In this document: in pieces, positions 12,013-24,286 of the stretch
How the letters are laid out: each line of letters opens with the position of its first letter
Position numbering within the stretch: position 1 is the first letter of the stretch
DNA from: Coffea arabica
Taxonomy: Eukaryota > Streptophyta > Magnoliopsida > Gentianales > Rubiaceae
DNA: 64,000 nt
Reading direction: 5' to 3'
Assembly: GCF_036785885.1 (NCBI RefSeq)
Contig: NC_092323.1
Span: 2,830,501 to 2,894,500 of the forward strand
Position numbers and translations under genes: made by a program
Notes under the pieces: model-generated
What the model was told of the DNA's origin: nothing
Databases searched by the model: none
What the model saw: only the letters and a program-made list of their open reading frames with translations

Positions 12013-13490
12013 GGGCAAATTATTCAATTGGCCCTTGAACTTTCTGTCTAGGTAAAAATAAGCCCCTCATCTATTTTTTGCTGACTTTAAACCCTCGAAC
12101 TTGTAAAATTGGACACCCGTGGTCCTTTTAGCCAGTTTCTCCGGTTTTGCAACCGGAAGGCCAATTCACATGAATGCCATTGTGCTTCTTCAAAGGGCAT
12201 TTTTGTCCGCATCTTCTAAGCAAAAAGGGAACAACTCCTTCTTCTTCCCTCTATTTCTGCAAAACCCTCGTTGCCGCCGCTTTCTCTTTTCTCATTCTCT
12301 GCAGGAGAGTAATACCACCGCTCTTAGGAATCTCCCCACTAGTTGTGTTCTTCATCAGAACCAGTATCCGCATTGCTACCACTGGTTCCACCATAACTAC
12401 GATCTTCATCAACCTCCATGTAGTCATTCCTGTCCAATTCATCAGGATCACTATCTCCACTAAAAGATCTAACACGTTCATCAAAAGACCTGACCCTATT
12501 TCCCACTGAACCTTCTCTCCTCAATTCCCCGAGCTCTGGAGTTACTGATTTCCTCTGTCCCCTTGTGTCAGTAGATTCATTAATAGATTTCTTCTTTTTC
12601 TTCTTCAATTTAACCATCTCCTCATCATCAGAAATTTCACCTTCATCAGCTGATGATTCAGCCTCATTTGCCCAGCTAGAGGATTTTATATTACGTGCTG
12701 GCATATAGTAATCATCATCTACTGTCACTGCTCCGTCATTTTTACTCCAGTGAGCTTCGTCTTCCTCTGCCTCAGGAGTTGAAGGAGATAAACCAATTAG
12801 AGAGTCAGAAGCAACATTTATTTGAAAAGTGAGGTCCTCAGTAACCTTTTTCGGTGACAGCCCAGAATTCTGAACCACTATATCTTTACTAGGTGAAATA
12901 TGTTGACGACTATCAGGATTGCGATCAGGTGACATAGTGCCAGAAGTAGGCGTGGGTAGCTGAGGGGGAAGAGCAGCTGCTGCTGGGGAAGTCCTCGCCT
13001 TAACAATTCGAGTCACTTTTTTGCCATCTCCATCTCTATCCCATATGATGGGTGAAAATTTTCTCTTTCCATTTTCTGACTTTTTAAGCTCACCACCATC
13101 CTTCTTATGCACTTCAGAATCAATAGCCCCATCAGACCCACTTTCACTGGACAATCCCAGGTTCTCGATCCACGGGCCTCATGCAAAAACCATACCTCTT
13201 CGACCCCAGCCCAGCACTACCACCCCAGGTTCGAGAGGTTTTGCAGAAATGGAAAAAAGAAGGAGAAGTTGTTCCCTTTTTGCTTAAAAGATGCGGACAA
13301 AAATGCCCTTTGAAAAAGCACACTGGCATTCGTGTGAATTGGCCTTCCGGTTGCAAAACCGGAGAAACTGGCTAAAAGGATCACGGGTGTCCAATTTTAC
13401 AAGTTCGAGGGCTTAAAGTCAGCAAAAAATAGATGAGGGGCTTATTTTTACCTAAACAAAGAGTTCAAGGGCCAATTGGATAATTTGCCC
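12013..13490. mobile_element. Pack-MULE carrying a captured CDKG-like gene fragment
   Basis: A 1478-bp element with long, roughly 90% identical terminal inverted repeats of about 258 bp (12013-12270 and 13232-13490), beginning GGGCAAATTATTCAATTGG. It is flanked by a perfect 9-bp duplication TTATAGAAA (12004-12012 and 13491-13499), the Mutator hallmark. The region between the repeats is not transposase: on the minus strand it encodes a fragment resembling the N-terminal acidic region of plant CDKG kinases (see separate entry). Long TIRs, 9-bp duplication and a host-gene insert together define a Pack-MULE. The high TIR similarity suggests a fairly recent insertion. Confidence 0.93.
12290..13205 (-). 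pseudogene. Captured fragment of a CDKG (PITSLRE/CDK11-like) kinase gene
   Basis: Minus-strand frame 13154-12339 (271 codons, no ATG at its 5' edge) contains SSESGSDGAIDSE, GKRKFSPIIWDRD, a Lys-rich KLKKKKKKS stretch and acidic D/E/S runs, as I recall from the non-catalytic N-terminal part of plant CDKG2-type kinases. No kinase domain is present. Just upstream, a second frame reads RPVDREPG, which would join the first if two bases were restored. Just past the stop at 12339, TSGEIP continues in another frame, also typical of the parent. Two frameshifts and the missing start and kinase domain make it a pseudogene fragment inside the Pack-MULE. The parent identification is from memory, not a database search. 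Confidence 0.8.
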
Positions 13491-13499
13491 TTATAGAAA

Positions 13500-16189
13500 A
13501 AGAAGATGATTCTTAATAGAATGATTCTTTTAATGTCCTTCTATTTCCTCTAAAAACAATCCACCATCAAACATTTGAGTGCTTAATAAGTTTATTTCGT
13601 TAATGAAAAACACGATTAACTACAGTATTAGGTTTCACGTATCTTAGAGATCAATTCGCAGGATCTTTTGCCCGCTAAAGTTAAACCTTAACCATTGTTT
13701 GGATCGAGGAAAAGAAAGGAATAAGAGAGATTAGGTGTTTTGTGTTTGGATTGGTTTAGAGGAGAGAAAGAGAATACCTTTTCCTTCTTTTTCTCCAAAC
13801 AATACGTTAGTTTTCCATTTCTTCTTCTTCCATACGTATGTATATATGACCGACCAACACGACATGGACAGAGATCACTTTCCTTACTCTTCTTTCCTTT
13901 ACCGCTGATTGAGAGAATAAAAGCTACCTTTGGGCTAGCTCTCGTATTTTAATCTGAACTTTTTGTTGTAATACCTTATTTACATCAACTAGCCTCATGA
14001 TGTTATCACTGGGTCGTAAGGTGCAGCGCCTAACTATACACAGATTCATATGGTTCGGGTATCACTTTTTTTTTTTTGGGTTGGAAAGACGGGTATCACA
14101 TATAATTAGTTTAAGGAGGGAAGTTGACAGGTTTTAAAACGTCTGAAAGTTCAAAAGATAGACAAAAGGCTAAAGATTCCTTAGCAGACAATCACCATGA
14201 TAGGAAGACTGGTAAAGACCTCCATTTTATGTAATTACTACGACTTCATGAAGAACAGCAGTAATTGATGTCTTCTTTCGCAAATTCTCTTCGTGATTGC
14301 ATTATAGGCCATACAGTACCAGGAAAATGATTATTTGTTATGCTTGTAACGCTGTACTTTCTCAAAACAAACAACTTTCCATACAAAGGAGCTGTATGTT
14401 CAAGTTCAAAAAAAAAAAAAAAGAACTGTATGTTCTGCTCAGAAAGTTGGTAGGGTTAATAAGAGAACTCACTTTTGTTTCTCTAGGATGTTTGTGAATA
14501 ATTTACTGGGACGTTTTGGCCACTTAGCTACATTCAGGGATATTACTGACTTTTTCACTAAATTCAAGGACATTTTGCCCCATCATTAAAGTTCCCCTAG
14601 CAGCAGATTGATTGTAGTATATCGCGAAAAATTGATAATACAAGGGCGTATAACGTTGGAATTGATAGTTTCAGGGGCACTTTGCAACTCAAAGAAAGTC
14701 TAGAATGCATTTTACAATTGAGCTCATTATGTACTCTCCAAGCAGATAATTATTTTAATGGAAACAGTGAAATTAGGAAATGGACCACAGAATCAATCAT
14801 GTCCTGAAATATTCTCAAGATTGATCTTTTCAGAAGGTATCTTCAAAGCTGGAATATGTTGAGCCCACCTTAGTCAAAAAGATATGGGTCATCTTCTACT
14901 CTTGTTCTACTTGTTGTCACTTGTTACCTTCCCCAGCCAAAGTCAAAACCATGAGCAACTCTCTGTCTGTCTCTGCGTTGCCCAGTCCCACTCCCCCATG
15001 CTTGAAGTTGAAACAGGCTTGTGGCCTTCAGCCTTCAACGGTCGCCCATTACGTTTTAGTCAACATTTAACGAGCTATGCCATTGCACTAGAATTTTTGA
15101 ACGTTGATCTTCAACCCTCTTGGCTTTGTATATTCTTAATTCATCTTAAAAATGTAAACTACTTTTTTTTTTTAAAGAAAATGAACAATGATTCTGCCAC
15201 AGAAACACCGTGGGTGCACAAATGTGCTGTAAAGAAGCTGCCCATTCTCAATTCCTCATTAGCAGCTTGCCTTGAATACCTCCCTTATCACCTGCCTCAG
15301 CCGCTTTTGCGGCACTGCCGAAAGTGATTTGTACCGTTTGAACCTCAGTTTTAACTTTTTTATGTAAAACCCCATTTCCTGTGTGCACTTTCTGATCAAC
15401 ATTCATTGACCGTTCAATTCCAAGTTCATCGCTCCTGTCCAAATACTCTTTTGGAATTTATGTCGATCAACAGTTCAAGACTCAATCTGTTCAGTATACT
15501 GCAGCTTTTGACCTTATCTAAACTTATTCCGTACGCAAGAAAGAATTTGAGCAGCACCACTCTGTCAAAAAAAAGACCAACTAATAATAATATTAGTCCT
15601 TAGTTTCCACGACTGACTGTCCAACACATTCTTCTGCTACATCAGCCAAGAAAAGGACATGCATGCAGAAGTATGGAGTATTATTATGCCTTTGATTCTC
15701 ATAGGGCAGTCATGCATACTTGGTGCTACCAGTAGCTGGTAGTAGTAACTTGGTAATTATTACTTGATCAATCTGGTGCAGACGTGATTCATTAACATTA
15801 TAAAGATTCTAGTACTAGTGTCTGCTCGATGTGGGCCCCCAGAAATTGGATGACAACGAATGTGCCCGCCAACGTGACATGGTTAAGTTATACAGGGCGT
15901 ATTCTAATTCTAATTCTAACTTCTAATTTCTACAGTGAGAAAGAAAGAGAAAAAGAGATAGAATGGAGGGATCGTCTGAGACTCTGAGGTCCAGGATTGG
16001 CGTGACTCGAAGGGAATGGCGGTCTTGACCATCCAGGTATCTTTTTCTTTTTATCCTCAGGTTGGAAAGAATAATATTCTTTCCAACTGATATAAATACC
16101 TTGTAACCTTTAAGCTTTCTTGCTGAAAACTGCTGCCTCTCTTCTCCACTTAAGCACTGGTGCATTGTTAGCCGTGAGATCAGTTCGGT
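13500..16189. other. Intergenic, no convincing gene
   Basis: Contains A- and T-tracts (about 14408-14422, 15166-15176) and a 147-codon frame at 14884-15327 that begins with a leader-like hydrophobic stretch but runs through a T-tract and matches nothing I know. The last ~200 bp probably form the promoter and 5'-UTR of the exonuclease-like gene. Confidence 0.4.
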
Positions 16190-17962
16190 ATGGACAGCAG
16201 ACACGAGTCTTCTGAGACTCTGAGGTAAAATCTCTACCGTGCTATTGAATACTTTTTTATTTATTGTTTCCTCCTGATCAAGATGAAAAGGTTCATGTTG
16301 TGCATGAAAAAGAGAGAGGCAATAATTTAGCGTTTCATGATGATGCTCTCAGGAACAAATGCGCTGCATGCTATAGGCAGTTCAACAAAATGGAACACCT
16401 TGTGGAACACATGAGGACATCCTATCATTCGGTTCATGAACCCATGTGCGGAATTTGCAGGAAACATTGTCGATCATTTGAATCTCTGAGAGAACATCTT
16501 ATAGGTTAATTAAATCATTTCTGTCCTAGCCAACACAGTAATTATTCAACCATTTTCGGCTCTCTGCCTTTTCCATTTGATCTGATGTGGTTGGTTCTGA
16601 CACATGCGGGATTGAATTGCAAAACCAGGGCCGCTCCCGAAAGCAGAATGTGAGAGGATTTTCAAGGACCGGGGATGTGACCTTTGCTTAACAGTCCTGA
16701 GCAGTCGCAGTGCGCTCTGGAATCACCGGGAAGCATGCCAATTCTCACGTTCGAACAATGTATGGAACGACAATTAAACTCAGGTGTATATTCGCATTTC
16801 CATTCCACGACAAATAGTAAAACTTTTTTGTTTTTTGTACGTAGGGGGTTCTGTGTCGTCTGGCAAATTTGGGCATACAAGATGAATTAAGGCTGGACAA
16901 CAGTAGAGCGAAGGTGGTCGCCCTGGCTTGCAAAATGGTTGGAGGCGGTAGCGATGGTTCTTTAGATCTGTGTGCAAGAATTTGCCTCATCGATGAGCAC
17001 GAAAGGATAATCTTTCATGCATATGTCAAGCCACAGCTTCCCGTCACAAACTACAGGTAATGGAGCAACAAAAAGATCGTCAAAATTCACATACTACATA
17101 GGCACATAGAAAGTGAATTTGCACTCTAGCTAGAGACGGACTTTGAAAAATTCTTCTGCAGGTATGAAACAACGGGATTGCGACCAGAATTTCTAAGGGA
17201 AGCGATGCCGTTGAAACAAGTGCAGAGAAGGATTCAGGACTATTTATGCAACGGGGAACCAATATGGCACATCCGTTCTAGAGGAGGAAGAGCTCGCGTC
17301 CTTGTGGGACATGGTTTGGATCACGATCTTAAGTGTTTGGAAATGGAGTATCCACCGATAATGATCAGGCAAGTTAGCTAGTTACGGGGCCGCCCACCAA
17401 TTATATATATATACTTTGCTGCAGGAACACCAATTTTGACGCCTATGAAACTCCTTTTTTTTTTCTGAAAAAAAATTTTTTTGGCAGGGACACGGCCAAA
17501 TATCCACCACTTATGAAAACCAGCAAGCTTAGCAACTCGCTCAAGTATTTGACAAAAGCATACCTTGGGTAAGTAGCTTAATTAAAGTCTGGATGTTAGT
17601 AGTACATTACATCAAGAATAACAACATCATGATTTTTTTTTTATTTTTTTTTTGGGGACTCTGCTAAGGAAAATGTTTTTTTCTTTTTGGTGGTGGTGGT
17701 GGGCAGCTATGACATTCAAACGGGCCAGCAAGATCCGTATGAAGACTGCGTTGCTACACTGAGGCTCTACATGAGAATGAGATCACAGAATCACGATACG
17801 GAGGACTGCCCTCTTGCTACCGACCCCCAGAACCGCAACAATTTTGCGTCATGGCGACAGAACGAGCTCGAGAGGATGACTCCTGAAAAATTGCTAGAGA
17901 TCTCAAGGTCTGACTATTATTGCTGGTGCTTGGACTCCAGAACCAGCCACACCAATTCTTGA
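16190..17962 (+). CDS. C2H2 zinc-finger / DEDD exonuclease-fold protein (probably catalytically dead)
   Basis: Seven exons: 16190-16224, 16353-16504, 16629-16759, 16845-17056, 17162-17368, 17488-17568, 17707-17962; 357 aa, all phases agree. The start exon reads MDSRHESSETLR and joins NKCAACYRQF. Three Cys/His fingers occupy about residues 14-105 (CAAC...H, CGIC...H, CDLC...H). The remainder is an RNase H-like exonuclease fold with LVGHGLDHDL as motif II. Motif I reads VALACKMVG where active REX4/ISG20-type enzymes have a D-x-E pair (LDCEMVG), and motif III reads QDPYED where a His is expected. Arabidopsis homologues At3g27970/At5g40310 are, as I recall, similar. The intron after 17368 starts with GC (CAG/GCAAGT). 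A role in RNA binding rather than cleavage is inference. Confidence 0.9.
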
Positions 17963-18550
17963 AGCATTATGTATAGAAGAAGTGAAGATTGTTATTTGCT
18001 TCATGCCGCAAAATTTGATCTACACACCAATAACTACAACTTAGCATTTAATCCGTCATTATATTCTCTGTTATAGTATCGGATGATGCAGCATCCATCA
18101 TGTAACATGCTGCTTGATCCAATTTATCAATATAATAAATTTTTACTGCCACCTCATTCTTGTTTTGTTTTCCTTCCTTAGACTTAGAGTGCAGCAACAC
18201 GATGACGTAACTTATACTACTATTGTTCGTCTGACGGATTCTACTAACTTTGGAAAAGTCAACCGGACTCTACTCCCCACTCATTCCGTTAAAGGGGAGT
18301 TTCTTTTTTCTTTTTTTTTTTTGGGGGTTGGGGGGGGGGGGGGGAATGGAAAACAAACAAAAAAAAAAAAGAAGCAAAAGGGAAAAAAAAAAGTTTGCGA
18401 GCCGCATATGTGATGGATAATACTTGAAATGGAGGAATGCCATTTCAGGTAGTCAAAGTTAAGAGACACGTTGAAAAGGAAATGTTTTGGCGTTTTTGCT
18501 ACAGAATATAAAAAGAAATAGGACTAGCAAACTTGCAATTGCACGTACTT
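17963..18550. other. 3' flank of the exonuclease-like gene
   Basis: Probable 3'-UTR, then an intergenic stretch with a G-run at about 18323-18343 and adjoining A-tracts. No gene seen. Confidence 0.4.
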
Positions 18551-18698
18551 TCTTTTTTTTTTTTTCCGACTGGTGGTATCTTGGTCAATTGATCAGACTA
18601 ATCCCCCTGGAAGAGCCCGCCCCAAAGATTTCAGCGTGATACGGGAAGAGAGTCGAACACGGGACCTTGCTCCTGAAGAGGAGGCTACTGAACCGGTC
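18551..18698 (-). mobile_element. tRNA-derived SINE, minus orientation, with target duplication
   Basis: Flanked by 16-bp direct repeats differing at one base, GCAATTGCACGTACTT (18535-18550) and GCAATTACACGTACTT (18699-18714). Read on the minus strand it begins ACCGGTTCAGTAGCC, has a B-box-like GTGTTCGACTC, and ends in an A-tract (the T-run at 18551-18566). This is a complete short SINE. Confidence 0.8.
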
Positions 18699-18896
18699 GC
18701 AATTACACGTACTTAACAGAACTACTTACTAGCTAGCAATTACTTTTCTATATTATTATTAGTGCACAAGCAGAAACCGCCGATTATCTTTTTTTAAAAA
18801 AATTTATTCCGGTACGTGTCTCTTACCAAACTACTAGTGGCAGCATATTAAAAGAGAAAAGAAAGAAAGGCAATCTAGAATCCTTCTTACTATTTA

Positions 18897-20367
<1,471 letters not shown>

Positions 20368-20591
20368 GGCCGAATAATTTGGCTGAGATCTACTTGCTAC
20401 TATTTCTTTCTTTCTTTCTTTCTATGTATGTTATTTGGGGGATGGCAAATGCCTCAAACTATGCATGAGTCTTGCAGTTGCAGCTTTCAATTTGTAGTTG
20501 TCGACTGACTTTGTCAAACCGGGAATTTGTTTTTTCTTCCTTTTCCCCTTTGGGGGACAGATTGTGTGCTTCGCGCTCCCCGTAAAACGAA

Positions 20592-21834
20592 GAGCAAATT
20601 GTGCGAAATGTCAATAAACTATTGCGAGATGAAGGTTTTAGTCACTAAATATTTTTATTAGCTAAAAATATCACTGAATTAATAAATTTGTATCGTTTTA
20701 ATCACTCCGTATATTTATACTATCATAAGAGATGGAAAATAACTTTTTGAGGAGCAATTTCATTTGTACAGTCTTTTCCTTAAATCTCTTCAACATAAAT
20801 TGCTCTCAAATGTGTTAAACAACTCTCAAGTTCAATTAGAAAGTACAAACCCTTACCCTCTAATAGATTTGTCCTCAAATATGGAGTAGGAGGAGCAATA
20901 CAAGCAGCTGCAATTTGCTGGGAATGTGTTTAAGCTTCATGAGAGAAAAACGCAAGGAAACAACCGCGATCTGTTCTTGTGGTACTAAAACCAATTTGAA
21001 GATTTCATGGATTGATAGGAACCCGGTAAGGAGATATGTTGAATGTGCTAAAGGCGAGGTAAGTGTGTGAAGATGTAAGAAATTCGTTAAATTAAGTTTA
21101 TGTTTAATTTTTTGGACATTTATCGGCTAAAAAGAATTTGGACAATTTTTTTATAGATTGATGGTTGTGGTTATTGGAATTGGTATGATGATGAAATGTG
21201 TGAGCGTTCCAAACAAGTCATACCTGGTCTTTTAAGGAGAGTAAATAGGTTGGAAATTGAGAATGAAACTTTGCGGCAGCAAGTTCTCAAGTTGCAAAAC
21301 AAAGTTGAGAAAATGGAGGTTCAAGTAAAAAATCTGAATGAGAAACTTGGAAGAAAGAATAGGAAAAAAATGGTCATTGTTGTTTTTGTTAGAACCTGGA
21401 CAATTGTTAATGCATCAATGTGGATTTGGGGGGCCTAGCAAGGACACAAGTTTGGAAGGCTGCAAATTGATGGCTACTGCTAATCTTCATCTTTGGTCGA
21501 TTTTTTTATTCTTTTCATTGATTACTTTGATTTTGCTAGATTAATACTGCAACTTTTCTCATCCATTGTTTATTTTGTCAAAAATTTTACCAACATTCAA
21601 AACTCCACTATTGTCTCTTCATTTATCAGACGAAATTTTTTCCACAAAAGTTGTGTAGATAAAATTGTTTCTTAAAAAGTTATTTTCCGTCTCTCCTAAC
21701 AGTATAAACGGACGAAGTGACTAAAACGATACAAATTTACTAATTCAATAACATTTTTTCTTAATGAAAAAGTTGAGTGAACAAAATCGACACCTCGCAA
21801 TAATTAATGTAGTTATATTTCGCGCGACTTGCTT
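20592..21834. mobile_element. Mutator-like element carrying a GRF zinc-finger gene
   Basis: The ends form imperfect inverted repeats of about 174 bp: GAGCAAATTGTGCGAAAT on the left and AAGCAAGTCGCGCGAAAT reading in from the right, with a well conserved inner block (AAATTTGTATCGTTTTA). Flanks are TAAAACGAA (20583-20591) and TAAGACGAA (21835-21843), a 9-bp duplication with one mismatch. No transposase is present. The whole interior is taken up by a two-exon zinc-finger gene on the plus strand. The architecture is that of a gene-carrying non-autonomous MULE, older than the Pack-MULE at 12013 judging by repeat divergence. Confidence 0.8.
20939..21438 (+). CDS. Small GRF-type zinc-finger protein with coiled coil, inside a MULE
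   Basis: Two exons, 20939-21058 and 21157-21438, joined in phase 0 by a GT-AG intron (GAG/GTAAGT ... TTATAG); 133 aa, no internal stops. Residues about 12-60 form a compact finger: CSCG near the start, then ECAKGE, then DGCGYWNWYDDEMC, with the aromatic W/Y pattern of zf-GRF. Residues about 65-110 form a leucine/charged coiled coil (LLRRVNRLEIENETLRQQV). The C-terminus is hydrophobic (MVIVVFVRTWTIV), a possible membrane tail as in other small plant GRF proteins. The zf-GRF family binds single-stranded nucleic acid in some members (TOP3A, NEIL3); function here is unknown. It lies between MULE inverted repeats, so it may be transposon cargo; expression cannot be judged from sequence. Confidence 0.75.
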
Positions 21835-21843
21835 TAAGACGAA

Positions 21844-24286
21844 CGTGTCTGTGCAAGTTTTTGGCCATATAATAACAATAATAATTATATATCGAGACAG
21901 AGATTCTTTCGAGAGAGACTCATTAATAATTTAATAATCAGTGGATCGAGTATCCGTACCCTTATCAAATCAGTGCCAGAATCTTTTTTAGTTTGATTGG
22001 ACTGCAAGTTTATCTAAATGATGGTAATGCAGAGAGTAGTAATGGTTTGATGACAGACACTAATGCAATGTAAATTCACAAAATCACAGTCACCTGTTCT
22101 AGTCGGTTCTACTATATATTTTCCCATCAGCTTCCCATGATTGATCTAAAAAATTGTTGAAGTACCCCAACCCCTGAATGGAAGAAGAAAATATCCCTCT
22201 TCCCTGCAATCAAGACGACTAGCATCTTCTTTGCTGCAAAAATTGTAAAAGCAAAATCATCCTTTTTTTGCTTCAAAATTTAACATCTTGGCTTTCTTTA
22301 AGATTTCCCGGCTATGGTGAAGAGCATTTTGGCTTAACTAATTTTGTCATTACAAAATAAATATAAAAGGGAAGAATCACTTTTTTTCAACAATCGAAAT
22401 TACTGGAAAACACACAACAAAGTTAGATTAACACTCAGAGATAATCGAAATCTTGGTGCAGAACACAATTTAAGGTGGAGCTCACAAACCAATACCATTC
22501 AGCCAATTGATAATTGAAAGTGCGGCTGAGGACCTTAAACCCAGGGTAACTACCCCACAATCTTTCGAAGTGGGATGGATAAAAGGGAAGAATCACTTGA
22601 GAGTAACAATAATCAACTGCCATTGGCTAGGCGATAAGGTATGTGAACAGAATCAACTGAGAGAGAGTTTCGATTTGGGACAGGAACGGAGGTAGCAGAT
22701 ACCTAACAGAGATAGAAGCTGAAGTGGGGAAGTTATCGCAAAAATAAAATAATGGTGACACGAATCTCTTAGCCCGTGCCTTTCACCTCCCTCATCTGCT
22801 TCCTTCGTTTACGCTGTCAAGGTATTGATTGCCTCATTACACGCCGCAGAAACTTAGTGGGAAAGAGATTCAGATCTCGCAGATCAATTTTTTTCACTTT
22901 ATCATTGCTTTTTGTGCAATTTCCCCAGCGCCACGCCCCCGGATCAATCTTGAGTGGAAATGGGGAATGAGCATCAAACGGTGGCTGGACAAGAAATTGA
23001 GAGTAAAATGAATTAATGCCTGGTTTGTGGCTGTGAAAGAACAATTGTGCAAGAAGTAACAGAACCACGAATTAATGACTCGTTGTGGCTGTAAAAGAAC
23101 AATTAACAACTTGTTTTTGAGATGTTGAGCATCTCCCATTAATTGCCAATTGATTTTGAAATAGAAATTCAACTTCTTTATCTGGTGTCAGAATTGGGTC
23201 TTGAATTTGCTTGTTTTTCCGCTTGTGTTTCACCCAATGCCCTTCTACTAGAATTGGGCCTTGAATTTGCCTTGTTTAGAGTTTCACCCAGTGCCCACTC
23301 GCCTGAGGGCTTAAGCTCATTTGTCAAATAGAATGGAAGCCCAACTTCTGTATCAATATGCTCTAGTGAATGATTATTTACTTAACACATACTACTAGAA
23401 TGTGTGGCCATTTGCAATTTATAATTACGCTTGAATGCTCTTTCACAATTGCGAAAGCATTCATTTACTTGATGTAATGCGGTTTTTTTTTTTTGTTGCG
23501 ACATAGTTTTATTTCGTTTAATCTCTCTTAGTATTTCGTACCACACAATTCAATTTTTATTTCACACATTAAATTTTTTAATTCTTTACCTTAGAGGGCT
23601 GTCTTTTGTGAAGGAAGGGAAGAAAGACTGAGGCATAAGAGAGTAATTTTGAGATGACAGAGTATGTGCTATTTATTGATGATTCGGAGAGATGAAGGCT
23701 TGATTTTGCAAGAAGGGGATCTTCATCGTTGATTTTTTTAACTTCAGGGAAATTGGGAGTAGTGTTTTGCCGCTGAGGTGGCGGAGATGGCGGGTTCAAG
23801 GAGGAAGAAGGATCGAGGACTGAGAAATTGGAAACGGAAGGCGAACTCGGTCGACATTGCTTGCTCCACATCCACAACCCTCTCCCGTGACTGTGAGTCG
23901 GTGCGAGTGTCCGAAGCTCAGCCCGCAACTCAAGTAGCTGAGTTACAAACTGCAATTTCAACACGGCTGGTTCCTTCTGAACCAACAATATTAACTGTCC
24001 ACAAAATTTCTTCAACAACTAAAATAACTGCATTTATCAACACAAAAATATATTTCACAAGGCAGCAATAGCCAAAAAAAAAATTTGGTATACATCTTCG
24101 AAAAAGCACTGTATTATCAGAGTTGTATTAAAGTCGTCCTATTCGTTATAAAAAAAAAAAAAAACCATTTGTAAGGAAGAAAAATCCACCTAGATATACA
24201 CAATTCAGGCATCCTTTATAGCAAGAGTTTAGTCCCGGTTGTATATACTATAAAAGAACATCACATATATCCAGAAAAACTAAATA
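21844..24286. other. Intergenic, no recognised gene
   Basis: Contains a pair of direct repeats of about 58 bp at roughly 23190-23248 and 23252-23308 (both carry GAATTGGG-CTTGAATTTG and TTTCACCCA), and a shorter repeated block around 23025-23105 (GTGGCTGTRAAAGAACAATT). A minus-strand frame at 23578-24018 (no near ATG) is Pro/Ser-rich and unrecognised; it could be an exon of an unknown gene. Confidence 0.4.

Noticed and set aside
12119-12509. Two plus-strand frames of 111-114 codons
   Set aside because: They lie antisense to the captured CDKG fragment and in the Pack-MULE terminal repeat; the minus-strand reading explains the sequence better.
14884-15327. 147-codon frame with a leader-like hydrophobic N-terminus
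   Set aside because: No family match, crosses a T-tract (FFFL), and has no splice or neighbour support. It cannot be excluded but is not supportable.
18600-18690. A tRNA gene suggested by the GTTCGACTC B-box
   Set aside because: No cloverleaf, and the A-tail and 16-bp target duplication show it is a SINE.
23578-24018. Pro/Ser-rich minus-strand frame
   Set aside because: No ATG near its 5' end, no recognised domain, and an overlapping frame of similar quality on the other strand.
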